The position numbers and the translations under genes were made by a program. The notes under the pieces are model-generated. The model searched no databases and was not told the origin of the DNA. It saw nothing but the letters and a program-made list of their open reading frames with translations. DNA of 64,000 bases from contig NZ_JADKPN010000020.1 in the NCBI RefSeq assembly GCF_015352455.1, forward strand, positions 1-64,000. Reading direction: 5' to 3'. Positions 16,800 through 25,823 of this stretch are shown here, in pieces (the first letter of the stretch is position 1; each line of letters begins with the position of its first letter). Source of the DNA: Nocardioides islandensis. GTDB lineage: Bacteria; Actinomycetota; Actinomycetes; Propionibacteriales; Nocardioidaceae.

Positions 16800-17636
16800 A
16801 TGACCGACCCGAGCCCGTGGCAGGTCGAGGAGCTGGACCTCGACGCCTACCTCGCCGTGGTCGGCGTACCTGCGGCGCCGCCGTCTAGGTCAGCGCTCGA
16901 CGCCCTCCATGAGGCGCACGTGCGGGCGTTCACGTTCGACAACGTCGACGTGCTCCTCGACCAGCACCCTGGCGTCGCACTGTCGGCCGTGCAGGAGAAG
17001 TTCGTCGGCCGCGGGCGGGGTGGGTACTGCTTCGAGCACGGCGCACTCTTCGCCGCTGTGCTCGAGCGACAGGGCTACGACGTCGAGCGACGGCTCGGCC
17101 GCGTCGGCGACCCGACCGTCGCGGCTCGGACGCACTGCGTCGTGCTGGTGCGCCTGGACGGCGAGGAGCTGCTGGCCGACCCCGGCTTCGGGATGAGCGT
17201 GCTGCGGCCGATCCCGCTCGTCGACGGGGCCGAGGACGGATACGGCGGGTGGGAGTACCGGCTGCGCGAGGTGCCGGTCGGCCGCGGTCGCGGCTGGGCC
17301 TTGGAGCGGTGGCGCAACGAGCACTGGGAGCTCATGCACACCCACGACGAGCTGCCTGTGACGCCCATCGACCTGGCGACCGGCCACCACTTCACCAGCA
17401 CCTACCCGCCGATCCACTTCCGCAAGATGCTGATGCTCACCAGGCATCTCGACGGCCGGCACGTGTCCCTGACGCACCAGACGGTGACCGTACGGCGGCC
17501 CGGCCACCCGACCGAGCACCGCGAGCTGCGCGACGGTGAGCTGTCCGACTGGCTGGACGAGCTGGACGTGCGACTGTCGACGGACGAGCGCGCCGCCCTT
17601 CTCCTCAGGGTCGGCGAACTGCCGCCGCTGGCCTGA
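16800..17636 (+). CDS. nat: Arylamine N-acetyltransferase
   Basis: A 278-residue cytoplasmic enzyme that transfers an acetyl group from acetyl-CoA to arylamines and hydrazines. The catalytic triad is visible: Cys77 in RGRGGYCFEHG, His112 in ARTHCVVL and Asp127 in LADPGFG. Length matches the prokaryotic family (about 275-285). In-frame ATGs at 16770 and 16782 are also possible starts; 16800 gives the usual N-terminus. Convergent with the VOC gene, the two coding regions overlapping by 32 bp. Confidence 0.92.
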   Translation: MTDPSPWQVEELDLDAYLAVVGVPAAPPSRSALDALHEAHVRAFTFDNVDVLLDQHPGVALSAVQEKFVGRGRGGYCFEHGALFAAVLERQGYDVERRLGRVGDPTVAARTHCVVLVRLDGEELLADPGFGMSVLRPIPLVDGAEDGYGGWEYRLREVPVGRGRGWALERWRNEHWELMHTHDELPVTPIDLATGHHFTSTYPPIHFRKMLMLTRHLDGRHVSLTHQTVTVRRPGHPTEHRELRDGELSDWLDELDVRLSTDERAALLLRVGELPPLA

Positions 17637-18306
17637 CGTCGACATCGTTGCCGTCCGGATCGGCCAGCTGCCCGGCGCCGACCCGCGAGGCGCCCAGGCC
17701 GACCAGCCGCTCGACTTCGTCGTCGTCGGCCGCGACCTCGAGCCGCAACCTGTCGCGCTCGCCGTACTTCGGCGCGCGCGGTGGCCCGCCCCAGGCGATC
17801 TTGGTGCCGCCGTCGGGGGACTGGATCGCGGTCTCCTCGTCCTGGTCCCACACGAGCGGCCAGCCCAGCGCCTCGCTCCAGAAGACGCCGACGGCGCGCG
17901 AACCGTCGCACGCGAGCTCGCCGAGCTTCCCGGTGCCCGCGAGGAACTTGTTGTCGGGCGGGATCACGCACAGCTCGTTGCCCTCGGGGTCCGCGAGCAC
18001 CACGTGGTCCTCCTCCGGCAGCTGGCCCACGTCGAGGTGCGACCCGCCGAGCGTGAGCGCCCGCTCGACGGTCGCCCGGAAGTCGGTCTCCGACGTGCTG
18101 GTCAGGTGCAGGTGGATGCGGTTCGGCCCCGCCTTCACCGCGCCCGTCGGCACGAACCGTAGTCGGGGCTGACCCGGCTCGGGCGACGGCAGCTCGTACG
18201 ACGCACCGTCGGCCTCCACCTCGCGTCCGAGCATCCCGGCCCAGAACGTCGCCAACGCGCGCGCGTCGAGACTGTCGAACGTCAGGGCCCAGAGCTGTGC
18301 CGTCAT
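17605..18306 (-). CDS. Two-domain VOC (glyoxalase-like) protein
   Basis: A 233-residue protein with two tandem VOC folds: domain 1 (WALTFDSLDARALATFWAG...HLHLTS...ADPEGNELCV) and domain 2 (about residues 130-230, AVGVFWSEALGWPLVW...LADPDGNDVDV). This is the arrangement of actinobacterial VOC proteins formerly called glyoxalase/bleomycin-resistance family; substrate unknown. ATG at 18306 is chosen over an upstream GTG because a TAGCGT -10 lies 7 nt upstream, indicating a leaderless mRNA. Confidence 0.85.
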   Translation of the reverse strand: MTAQLWALTFDSLDARALATFWAGMLGREVEADGASYELPSPEPGQPRLRFVPTGAVKAGPNRIHLHLTSTSETDFRATVERALTLGGSHLDVGQLPEEDHVVLADPEGNELCVIPPDNKFLAGTGKLGELACDGSRAVGVFWSEALGWPLVWDQDEETAIQSPDGGTKIAWGGPPRAPKYGERDRLRLEVAADDDEVERLVGLGASRVGAGQLADPDGNDVDVRPAAAVRRP

Positions 18307-18313
18307 CCGGCGC

Positions 18314-18319
18314 ACGCTA
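18314..18319 (-). promoter_or_regulatory. -10 hexamer for leaderless VOC transcript
   Basis: TAGCGT on the minus strand ends 7 nt before the ATG at 18306. It overlaps the 3' end of helR. Confidence 0.45.
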
Positions 18320-20500
18320 GCTCGTCAGCACGACGAGCTGCTGGGTGGCACGCGTCATGGCGACGTACCGGTCCACGACGCCCTCGATCCCGGTCCCGAA
18401 GGACTCCGGGTCGATGAGCACCACCAGGTCGAACTCGAGCCCTTTCGCCAGCTCCGGGGTCAGCGAGCGCACTCGGGGCGTGTCGGCGTACGTCGGGTGG
18501 CCGATCACGCAGCCGATGCCGTCGGCGTGCTCGGCCAGCCAGGTACCGACGATCGTGTCCAGGTCGGCCAGGTCGCCATGCAGGACCGGACGGCCGGTCG
18601 AGCGGACGGAGATGGGCACGTTGGCGTCGGGAAGCACGGCGCGGATAACCGGCTCGGCCTCGACCATCACCTCCTCCGGAGTCCGGTAGTTGACCGTCAG
18701 CGACGACAAGGAGACACGGTCGAGGCCGGCGCGCGACAGTCGCTCCTCCCACGAGTCGGTGAACCCGTGCCGCGCCTGCGCCCGGTCGCCGACCACGGTG
18801 AAGCTGCGCGACGGGCAGCGCAGCAGCAGCATCTGCCACTCCGCGTCGGTCAGCTCCTGGGCCTCGTCCACGACCACGTGCGCGAACGGGCCGGCGAGCA
18901 CGTCCGGGTCCACCACCGACACGGAGTCGTCCACGAGGGCGCTGCGCAGGTCGTCGCCGCGCAGCATCGCCATCACGTGCATCGCCGAGTCGTCGGTCTC
19001 GATGAGATGGTCGACGACCCGCGACATCTCCTCCCGTTCGGCAGCCAGGCGGGCGGCCTCGCGTCGCCGGCGCCGCGCCGCCTGAGGATCGCCCAGCCGC
19101 TGTCGAGCCGCATCGAGCAGCGGGAGGTCGGCGACGGTCCACGCGTCCGGCGCCCCCGTGCGCCGCAGCGCCGACACCTCCTCGGGCGTGAGCCAGGGGG
19201 CGCACATCCGCAGGTACGCCGGCACGGCCCACAGGTCGCCCACCAGGTCGGTCGCGTCGATCGTCGGCCACGCCATCCCGAACGCCGCGGTCAGCTCGTC
19301 GCTGGACGCCAGCGCCCGCCGGAACGCCTCCAGCGACACGGCCTCCTCGTCGTCGGGATCCTGCTCCAGCTTGTCGAACAGGATGCCGACCAGCTCCCGC
19401 CAGACCTGGTCGCGGGCGTCGTTGTGCGGCGTACCGGGCTCGACTGACCCGAACGCCTCGGCCCAGTCGTCGGCGCCCAGCCAGATGTCCGCCCACGGGG
19501 TCTCCACCTCGAGGCCCTCGGACGGCGGCTCCTCGTAGAGCCGCACCGCCGGCTCGATGGCCGCCACCAACCGCGCGTCCGCCTTGAGCCGGGCCGCCAC
19601 GGGGTCGGACTCCTCGCCGGCGTCCGCGCCCTCGGGCACCAGGTCACGCAGCGTGCAGGTGCGCACGCCGTCCTCGCCGAGGCTGGGCAGCACGTCGGCG
19701 ACGTAGGACAGGTAGGGCCGGCTCGGCCCGACGAACAGCACCCCGCCGCGTCCTTGGCCGAGCCGTGGGTCGGCGTAGAGGAGGTACGCCGCTCGGTGCA
19801 GCGCGACGACCGTCTTGCCGGTGCCGGGGCCGCCGTCGACGACGAGCGTCCCGCGCGAGCCAGCGCGGATGATGGCGTCCTGGTCCGACTGGATCGTGGC
19901 CAGCACGTCGCGCATCCGGCCCGTGCGGCCCTCGCCGAGGCTCGCGATGAACGCCGACTGGTCGTCGAGGGCGGCGTGGCCCGCCAAACTGTCGAGCGAG
20001 AACACCTCATCCCAGTAGTCGGTGACCCGCCCGCGGGTCCAGCGGTAGCGGCGACGGCTCGCCAGGCCCATGGGGTTGGCGTGGGTGGCCCCGAAGAACG
20101 GCTCGGCGGCTGGCGACCGCCAGTCGACGAGGAGGCGGCCGCCCGTCGCGTCCGACAGCCCGAGGCGGCCGACGTACACGGGCTCGCTCCCGTCGGCCGG
20201 GACCATCCTGCCCAGGCAGAGGTCGAGGCTGAACCGTCGTAGCGTGCGCAGCCGGGCGGTCAGGCGGTGCACCTCGAGGTCGCGGTTCATCGCCTCCTGG
20301 CCGGACTCGTCGCCGTGGCTCGTCTCGAGGCGGGTGGCGTCGAGGCGGTCGGACAGGTCGGCGATCGTGCGCTCGAGGCTCGCGGTCATGGCCGCGAAGT
20401 GCCGCTCGTCGGCGCCGACGAGGTCGGGGTCGGCCTTGGCGGCCAGGTGGTGGGGGAGGGCGAAGGCGGACAGCTGGTCGTGCGGTCTCACGGGGGTCAA
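18317..20500 (-). CDS. helR: HelD-family RNA polymerase-remodelling helicase HelR
   Basis: A 727-residue UvrD-like superfamily 1 ATPase. An N-terminal charged helical region (about residues 28-95) corresponds to the arm that enters the RNA polymerase channel. Walker A is GGPGTGKT (223-230), Walker B is VVVDEAQE, followed by motif III-VI-like elements (VGDRAQ, NYRTPEE, YVAMTRATQQL). HelR proteins dissociate stalled or rifamycin-bound RNA polymerase and confer rifamycin tolerance. The identification is strengthened by the rifamycin-associated element upstream. TTG at 20500 is chosen because GGAG lies 7 nt upstream; a GTG at 20491 is the alternative. Monocistronic. Confidence 0.88.
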   Translation of the reverse strand: MTPVRPHDQLSAFALPHHLAAKADPDLVGADERHFAAMTASLERTIADLSDRLDATRLETSHGDESGQEAMNRDLEVHRLTARLRTLRRFSLDLCLGRMVPADGSEPVYVGRLGLSDATGGRLLVDWRSPAAEPFFGATHANPMGLASRRRYRWTRGRVTDYWDEVFSLDSLAGHAALDDQSAFIASLGEGRTGRMRDVLATIQSDQDAIIRAGSRGTLVVDGGPGTGKTVVALHRAAYLLYADPRLGQGRGGVLFVGPSRPYLSYVADVLPSLGEDGVRTCTLRDLVPEGADAGEESDPVAARLKADARLVAAIEPAVRLYEEPPSEGLEVETPWADIWLGADDWAEAFGSVEPGTPHNDARDQVWRELVGILFDKLEQDPDDEEAVSLEAFRRALASSDELTAAFGMAWPTIDATDLVGDLWAVPAYLRMCAPWLTPEEVSALRRTGAPDAWTVADLPLLDAARQRLGDPQAARRRRREAARLAAEREEMSRVVDHLIETDDSAMHVMAMLRGDDLRSALVDDSVSVVDPDVLAGPFAHVVVDEAQELTDAEWQMLLLRCPSRSFTVVGDRAQARHGFTDSWEERLSRAGLDRVSLSSLTVNYRTPEEVMVEAEPVIRAVLPDANVPISVRSTGRPVLHGDLADLDTIVGTWLAEHADGIGCVIGHPTYADTPRVRSLTPELAKGLEFDLVVLIDPESFGTGIEGVVDRYVAMTRATQQLVVLTS

Positions 20501-20568
20501 ACGTCGTCTCCAGTCTCTGCGGGCCGAAGGATCGGCATGCCGGGACCGGTGATTGTGGGCGACGAGGG

Positions 20569-20587
20569 GGGCCTTGCCACAAGCCCC
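20569..20587 (-). promoter_or_regulatory. Rifamycin-associated element (RAE) upstream of helR
   Basis: Read on the minus strand, GGGGCTTGTGGCAAGGCCC differs by one base from the 19-bp RAE as I recall it (GGGGCTTGCGGCAAGGCCC). It lies 68 bp upstream of the helR TTG. RAEs are imperfect inverted repeats needed for rifamycin-inducible expression of resistance genes in Streptomyces and relatives. A -35-like TTGTGG sits inside the element, with a CACAAT hexamer 19 nt downstream. Confidence 0.8.
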
Positions 20588-20610
20588 CGGTTGGGTTATA
20601 CGTTGATAGT

Positions 20611-20632
20611 GGAGGGGAAGTCGTTCCCCTCC
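20611..20632. terminator. Hairpin after the FAD oxidoreductase gene
   Basis: GGAGGGGAA-GTCG-TTCCCCTCC is a perfect 9-bp stem with a 4-nt loop, 4 bp beyond the stop of the minus-strand operon that ends at 20637. It probably ends that operon's transcript and insulates helR. There is no long U-tract on the minus strand, as is common in actinobacteria. Confidence 0.65.
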
Positions 20633-20636
20633 TTTC

Positions 20637-22259
20637 TCATGCCCGGCGGTCGCGCAGGATCCGCTGGCTGGCGAAGCGGCCGGGCGACCCGATCACGCAG
20701 CCGCCCGGGTGGGTGCCGGAGCCGCACTGGTAGTAGCCCTCGATCGGGGTCGCGTACTGGCTCCAGCCCGGCGCCGGCCGGAAGAAGTACATCTGCGGGG
20801 CCAGGAACTCCCCGGCGAAGATGTTGCCCTCGCTCAGCCCCGTCTTCGCCTCGATGTCGACCGGCAGCACGACCTCGCGCTGCAGCACCAGCTTGCCGAA
20901 CCCCGGGAAGTGCTCCTCGAGCACCGCCTGCGCCTTGTCGGCGAACGGCTCCCGCTCCGTCTCCCAGTCGCCACCCTTGAGCTGGTACGGCGCGTGCTGG
21001 ACGAAGCACGACAGCACGTGCTTGCCGGGCGGGGCCATGTCGGGGTCGATGACCGACTGCAGGGCGCCGTCGATGAACGGCTTGTCGGAGTACCAGCCGT
21101 ACTTCGCCGCGTCGTACGCCCGCTCGAGGTACTCCAGCGTCGGACCGATGTTGAGGAACCCGCCGAACGGCGCCGCCCCCTCGAGACCGGGGAAGACCGG
21201 CATGCCGTCGAGAGCGAAGTTCACCTTCGCCGACGTGCCGCGGTAGCGCGTGCGGCGGACGTTGTCGACGAGGTCGTCGGGCAGCTCGCGCGGGTCGACG
21301 AGCTCGAGGAACGTACGCCGCGCGTCCAGCGCCGAGACCACGACCGGCGCGGTCAGCTCGGTGCCGTCGGCGAGGACGACGCCGACCGCCCGGCCGTCGC
21401 GGGTCAGCACGTGGTCGACGTGGGCGTTGAGCTCGATCTCGGCGCCGAACGACTGGGCCGCGCGCGCCAGCACCTGGGTGAAGCCGCCGTTGCCGCCCTT
21501 GTGGAACGACCACGACCCGAGGTGGCCGTCGTGCTCGCCCATCTTGTGGTAGAGCAGCACTAGCCCGGAGCCGCCCGCCATCGGGCCGATCCGGTTGCCG
21601 ATGCTGGCCGACGAGGCCAGGTAGCCCTTGAGCGGCTCGTACTCGAAGTAGTCGTCGAGCAGGTCGGCCGCGCTGCCGGTCAGCATCCGCACCGTGTCGT
21701 GGATCGTCTTGCGGTCGACGCTGCCGAGGTGCTTGAGCATCCAGGCGACGTCGGCCTGGTCCTCGGGATCGGTGCCGAAGATGTCGGGCGGCGGACTGTC
21801 GAACAGCGGCCGCACGGTCTGGATGACGCGGTCGAGGTCGTAGTTGTAGCGGCCGTACGCGTCGGCGTCGTGCTTGGAGTGCCGCCGGATCATCTCGACG
21901 TTCTGGTCGTCGTCGTCGCCGAACAGCAGGTAGTCGCCGTCGCCGGTCGGGTGGAAGTCGCCCGGCATCATCAGCGGCATGAAGCCGTGCTCGACGAGGT
22001 TCAGCTCGTGCACGATCTCCGGTCGCAGCAGGCTCAGGGCGTAGGAGAACGTCGTGAAGTTGAACCCTGGGCGCAGCTCCTCGGTGATCGCCGCGCCGCC
22101 CACCAGGTGCCGCTGCTCGAGGACGAGGACGCGCAGGCCGGACTTGGCGAGGTACGCCGCGTTGGTCAGGCCGTTGTGGCCGCCGCCGACCACGATGGCG
22201 TCGTACGACGTGCCGGTGCGGCCAGAAGGGTGACCTGCCTGGGGGGTCTCGGTCGTCAT
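20637..22259 (-). CDS. FAD-dependent oxidoreductase, phytoene desaturase-related (PYROXD2-like)
   Basis: A 540-residue flavoprotein. The N-terminal FAD-binding motif VVGGGHNGLTNAAYLAKSG is followed by LEQRHLVGGAA, the phytoene dehydrogenase/PYROXD2 pattern. The C-terminus has the second FAD contact (QCGSGTHPGGCVIGSPGR). No carotenoid genes are nearby, so it is more likely an oxidoreductase for a small substrate. Last gene of a minus-strand operon; its ATG overlaps the stop of the GcvT-fold gene (ATGA), so the two probably act in one pathway, for example oxidation of an imported methylated compound. Confidence 0.85.
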   Translation of the reverse strand: MTTETPQAGHPSGRTGTSYDAIVVGGGHNGLTNAAYLAKSGLRVLVLEQRHLVGGAAITEELRPGFNFTTFSYALSLLRPEIVHELNLVEHGFMPLMMPGDFHPTGDGDYLLFGDDDDQNVEMIRRHSKHDADAYGRYNYDLDRVIQTVRPLFDSPPPDIFGTDPEDQADVAWMLKHLGSVDRKTIHDTVRMLTGSAADLLDDYFEYEPLKGYLASSASIGNRIGPMAGGSGLVLLYHKMGEHDGHLGSWSFHKGGNGGFTQVLARAAQSFGAEIELNAHVDHVLTRDGRAVGVVLADGTELTAPVVVSALDARRTFLELVDPRELPDDLVDNVRRTRYRGTSAKVNFALDGMPVFPGLEGAAPFGGFLNIGPTLEYLERAYDAAKYGWYSDKPFIDGALQSVIDPDMAPPGKHVLSCFVQHAPYQLKGGDWETEREPFADKAQAVLEEHFPGFGKLVLQREVVLPVDIEAKTGLSEGNIFAGEFLAPQMYFFRPAPGWSQYATPIEGYYQCGSGTHPGGCVIGSPGRFASQRILRDRRA

Positions 22260-23461
22260 GACTTAGCCGTCTTCCGTGCCGGGTTGAACAGGGGCAGCGC
22301 CGCGGTGCTCACGGCCACCATGTGCGTGCTGTGGTGCATGGTCGTCTCCATGTGGAGCGTCGTCCCGGGCGTGGCCAGGTCCGGCCGCACGCGCGCGAGG
22401 CCGATGTGGCGCTGGAGGACGGGGGAGTAGCAGAAGCTGGTGACGTACCCGACCTGCTCGTCGTCCTCGTCCCGCAGCCACTGCTCCCAGCCCAGCGCCT
22501 GCTCGTCCTTGGTGGGCAGCTCGCCGGCGTCCCGGTGGAGCCGGTCCCACGCCGCCCAGTCGACGACGATCCCGGTCGTCGCCCAGCGGGACGTGCCGTC
22601 GACGAGCTCGCGGCGGATCGCCTCGCTCCCGATGAACCGCCGGCTGCCGTCGCGCACGCCCTTGAGCATCCATCCCTGGCCGAGCTCCTTGGGGGTCACC
22701 CGGTCGTGGTCGGTCCAGGCGGTGCGGCTGTCGTGCCACTCCACGCCCGTCAGCGGCAGGCCGGCCTCGATGCGCAGGGTCATCAGCGCCTCCTCGCCGA
22801 ACGGCCGCATCCCGTGCGGCCGGCCGGCCTCGAGGACCGCGTCGAGGACGGTGAGCGCGTCGGCGGACGGCACGGTGAGCTCGAACCCGAGGTCGCCGGT
22901 GTAGCCGGTGCGCGACACAGTCACCGGGACGTTGGCGAGCTTGGACTCCGCGAGCCCGAAGTACGGCAGCTCGGTGACCTCGGGGACCAGTCCGGCCAGT
23001 GCGTCGCGTGAGCGCAGGCCCTGGACCGCGAGCAGCGCGTAGTCGTCGCTGACGTCCTCGAGCTCGACGCGGGCGCCGTACCGGTGTGACTCCAGCCAGC
23101 TCAGCATCGGCCGCGCCGCCGTCATCACCAGCTCGTTGTCGCTGTGCCGGAAGACGACGCCGTCCTCCATGACGAAGCCGCGGTCGTCGCACCAGAACGT
23201 GTACGCCGCGCGCCCGGGCCGCAGCGCGCCGAGGTCGCGCACCACGATGCCGGACAGGAAGTCCATCGCGTCGGGACCGGTGATCCGGTACTTGAAGAGC
23301 GGCGAGCTGTCGAAGATGCCCACCGCGTTGCGCACGGCGAAGTACTCGTGCTTCGGGGCGTGGGAGAAGCGCAGCGCGGACAGGTAGCCGGACCAGTGCG
23401 TGTAGAGCTGCTGGTCGTTGAGCTCGGTCAGGCGCGCGTGGAACGGCGTCGTCCGGATCAT
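22256..23461 (-). CDS. GcvT/DmdA-fold folate-dependent demethylase-like protein
   Basis: A 401-residue protein of the aminomethyltransferase family. NAVGIFDSSPLFKYRITGPDAMDFL and RTGYTGDLGFELTVP are the family signatures (T-protein has GYTGE; here Asp replaces Glu), and the C-terminal beta-barrel contains IGLARVR. Relatives move a methyl or aminomethyl group to tetrahydrofolate: glycine cleavage T-protein, DMSP demethylase, O-demethylases. As there are no gcvP/gcvH genes here, a stand-alone demethylase role is more likely. ATG at 23461 is preceded by a regulatory-looking region with two direct repeats and a palindrome. Confidence 0.85.
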   Translation of the reverse strand: MIRTTPFHARLTELNDQQLYTHWSGYLSALRFSHAPKHEYFAVRNAVGIFDSSPLFKYRITGPDAMDFLSGIVVRDLGALRPGRAAYTFWCDDRGFVMEDGVVFRHSDNELVMTAARPMLSWLESHRYGARVELEDVSDDYALLAVQGLRSRDALAGLVPEVTELPYFGLAESKLANVPVTVSRTGYTGDLGFELTVPSADALTVLDAVLEAGRPHGMRPFGEEALMTLRIEAGLPLTGVEWHDSRTAWTDHDRVTPKELGQGWMLKGVRDGSRRFIGSEAIRRELVDGTSRWATTGIVVDWAAWDRLHRDAGELPTKDEQALGWEQWLRDEDDEQVGYVTSFCYSPVLQRHIGLARVRPDLATPGTTLHMETTMHHSTHMVAVSTAALPLFNPARKTAKS

Positions 23462-23486
23462 GGTGTGCTGATCCTGCCCCAGGCTT

Positions 23487-23532
23487 GACTCACTGTTCAA
23501 TAGTGGACGACAACTGACTCGCGGATCAATAG
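23487..23532. promoter_or_regulatory. Two direct repeats and a palindrome before the GcvT-fold gene
   Basis: GACTC-N5-TCAATAG occurs twice, at 23487-23503 and 23516-23532, 29 bp apart. The first copy overlaps the imperfect 15-bp palindrome CACTGTTCAATAGTG (23491-23505). The region lies between the TetR gene and the GcvT-fold gene, so it is a good candidate operator for that TetR protein and suggests an internal promoter within the operon. Confidence 0.55.
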
Positions 23533-23552
23533 GACTCGCGCCAGGCACCTCC

Positions 23553-24149
23553 TCAGCCTCCGACCAGCTCGGTCTCGATCGCCCCGTCGACCCAGGTGCG
23601 CAGCTGCTTGCGGCTCACCGACCGGTGGACCTCCGCGGCGACCGACAAACCGTCGAGCAGCGCCAGCAACCGTCGCACGCTGGCGCCGGGGTCCGAGCAG
23701 GTCAGCGAGCCGTCGGCGAGGCCCTCGTCGACGAGCGCCCGCAGGATGCCGCGGCTGCGGTCGTCGAGGGTGCGGAAGTGGTCGGCGATGACGGGTTCGT
23801 GCTGGGCCAGCGCCCAGCCGTCGATCCACAGCCGCCACCCGGTCGCGCTGCCGGTCGGGCCATAGGTGCGGAGCACGGCCCGGATGCGGTCCAGCACGGG
23901 ACCGCGCCGGGCGGCGGCGCGCTCCATCGTGGTGAGGTCGCGCTCGACGGCGTAGGTGAACGCGTCCGCGACCAGCTCGTCCTTGGTCCGGAAGTGGTAG
24001 AAGACGAGGCCAGTGCTGATGCCGAGCGCGGTGGCGACGTCGGAGACGCGTACGGCGGCCAGGCCGACGCGCTCGACCTCCGCGAGGGCGGCGAGCAGGA
24101 TCTCCTCGCGTCGTACCTCGACCTTCTGGCGGGTCCGGGTCCCCGTCAT
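23553..24149 (-). CDS. TetR/AcrR-family transcriptional regulator
   Basis: A 198-residue repressor. N-terminal helix-turn-helix (REEILLAALAEVERVGLAAVRVSDVATALGISTGLVFYHF in outline; recognition helix STGLVFYHF) and a helical C-terminal ligand-binding domain. The HTH is of the BetI/YcdC-like kind seen near amine and choline catabolic genes. It sits between the ABC importer genes and the catabolic genes in the same orientation and most likely senses the imported substrate. Confidence 0.9.
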   Translation of the reverse strand: MTGTRTRQKVEVRREEILLAALAEVERVGLAAVRVSDVATALGISTGLVFYHFRTKDELVADAFTYAVERDLTTMERAAARRGPVLDRIRAVLRTYGPTGSATGWRLWIDGWALAQHEPVIADHFRTLDDRSRGILRALVDEGLADGSLTCSDPGASVRRLLALLDGLSVAAEVHRSVSRKQLRTWVDGAIETELVGG

Positions 24150-24159
24150 GTCCCGGTCC

Positions 24160-24915
24160 TCAGAGAACCGCGTCGAGGAAGGCGCGGGTCTCGGCGTGCT
24201 CGGGCGAGCCGATGATCTCGCTCGGCGGGCCCTGCTCGAGGATCCGGCCCTCGTGGAAGAACGCCATCCGGTCGGCCACCTCGCGGGCGAAGCCCATCTC
24301 GTGGGTGACGACCATCATCGTCATGTGCATCTCGGTCGCCAGGGTGCGCATCACCCCGAGCACCTCGCCGGTGAGCTCGGGGTCCAGCGCCGACGTCGGC
24401 TCGTCGAAGAGCATCACGTCCGGCTGCATGCAGAGGGCGCGGGCGATCGCGACCCGTTGCTGCTGGCCACCGGACAGTCGGATGGGGTGCTCGCCGGCCT
24501 TGTCGGCGAGGCCGACGCGGTCCAGGAGGTCCTTGGCCCGCTGGGCGATCTCGGCGTCGGAGCCGCGTTTGGCACAGCGCGCGGCGCAGGTGACGTTGTC
24601 GAGCACCGTCATGTTCGGGAACAGGTTGAACTGCTGGAACACCATCCCGACGTGCAGCCGCAGCTTCCTGATCTGGTCCCGCTTGTGGCGGGTGCGGTGC
24701 CCGCCCTCGAGCCGGATGCCGGCGACCTCGATGCTGCCGAGAGTGGGGTCCTCGATGAAGTTCACGCAGCGCAGCACCGTCGACTTGCCCGAGCCGGACC
24801 GGCCGAAGATCACCACGACCTCGCCCTTGTGCACGTCGAGGTCGACGCCCTTGACCACCTCGAGGTGGCCGAAGCTCTTGTGCAGGCCGTCGATGCGGAC
24901 CACGACGTCGTTCAT
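24160..24915 (-). CDS. Polar amino acid-type ABC transporter ATP-binding protein
   Basis: A 251-residue ATPase of the GlnQ/HisP group. Walker A is GRSGSGKST, the Q-loop is [16 protein letters not shown], the signature LSGGQQQRV, Walker [15 protein letters not shown] and the H-loop VVTHEMGFA. GlnQ-like proteins energise uptake of polar amino acids and related zwitterions. The ATG at 24915 overlaps the permease stop (ATGA). Confidence 0.95.
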   Translation of the reverse strand: MNDVVVRIDGLHKSFGHLEVVKGVDLDVHKGEVVVIFGRSGSGKSTVLRCVNFIEDPTLGSIEVAGIRLEGGHRTRHKRDQIRKLRLHVGMVFQQFNLFPNMTVLDNVTCAARCAKRGSDAEIAQRAKDLLDRVGLADKAGEHPIRLSGGQQQRVAIARALCMQPDVMLFDEPTSALDPELTGEVLGVMRTLATEMHMTMMVVTHEMGFAREVADRMAFFHEGRILEQGPPSEIIGSPEHAETRAFLDAVL

Positions 24916-25823
24916 CCGACCAGCCCCCCGCCGCCACGCGGCTGTCCCTGGCTGGCCGCCGCCGCCATCGCGCGCGCCACGTGTGCGCGGTCGTAGCCGC
25001 GGCCGATGCGCTTCTCCAGGCGGGCCTGGAAGAACGTGAAGATCGCGGTGAGCCCCCAGTAGACGAGCGCGACCGCGACGTACGCCTCGAGGTTCTTGAA
25101 GTCGGCCTTGCCGACCAGCTGGCTGCGCCGGAAGATCTCGGCGCTCGCGGCGGTTACGCCGAGGAAGGAGACCAGGGCGGTGTCCTTCATCATCGCGATG
25201 AACTCGTTGCCGGTCGGCGGGATGATCACCCGGAACGCCTGGGGCAAGACGACCTTGCGCATCTTCTGGCCGTAGGTCATGCCCAGGGCGTCGGCCGCCT
25301 CGCCCTGGCCGCCCGCGACCGACTGGATGCCGGCGCGGAAGATCTCGGTCATGTACGCGCCGTAGTTCAGGCCCAGCGCGATGATGCCGGCCGTCGCGGC
25401 CTCGAGGATGAGCGCCTGGTCGAAGCCGTCGGGCAGCCAGGAGTACTTGGCGGCGAGGTTGCGGCCGACCGGAGGGAGTGCGAGGTACAGCAGGAACATC
25501 TGGACGATGAGCGGCGTGCCCCGGAAGAAGGAGACGTAGAAGCCGGCGACCCCGTACGCCACGGGGTTGCGCGAGATCCGGCACAGGGCGCCCAGGAGCG
25601 CCATGACGACGGCCAGGGCGATGCCGCACACCGCGATGAACAGCGTGTAGCGCAGCCCGCCGGAGATGTAGCGGATGTTGTCGCGGATCCACTGCAGGTC
25701 GAACCCGGCGGCGTTCCCGACGAACCCGAGCATCAGGAACAGCACGATCCAGACCGCGCCGACCTTCAGCCGGAACGGAACGCGGGCCGAGGCCAGCTGG
25801 ACGCGCTCCCAGGTGTCGCTCAC
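24912..25823 (-). CDS. Polar amino acid-type ABC transporter permease
   Basis: A 303-residue membrane permease. It has an N-terminal soluble/transmembrane extension, then the HisM/GlnP core with the family signature [14 protein letters not shown] and the EAA loop [21 protein letters not shown]. Only one permease gene is present, so it likely works as a homodimer. GTG at 25823 overlaps the receptor stop (GTGA). A C-terminal Gly-rich tail follows the last helix. Confidence 0.93.
   Translation of the reverse strand: MSDTWERVQLASARVPFRLKVGAVWIVLFLMLGFVGNAAGFDLQWIRDNIRYISGGLRYTLFIAVCGIALAVVMALLGALCRISRNPVAYGVAGFYVSFFRGTPLIVQMFLLYLALPPVGRNLAAKYSWLPDGFDQALILEAATAGIIALGLNYGAYMTEIFRAGIQSVAGGQGEAADALGMTYGQKMRKVVLPQAFRVIIPPTGNEFIAMMKDTALVSFLGVTAASAEIFRRSQLVGKADFKNLEAYVAVALVYWGLTAIFTFFQARLEKRIGRGYDRAHVARAMAAAASQGQPRGGGGLVG

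Noticed and set aside
20637-22259. Carotenoid phytoene desaturase assignment
   Set aside because: No crtB/crtE partner nearby, and the gene is fused by overlap to a GcvT-fold gene in an importer operon; PYROXD2-like oxidoreductase is the safer call.
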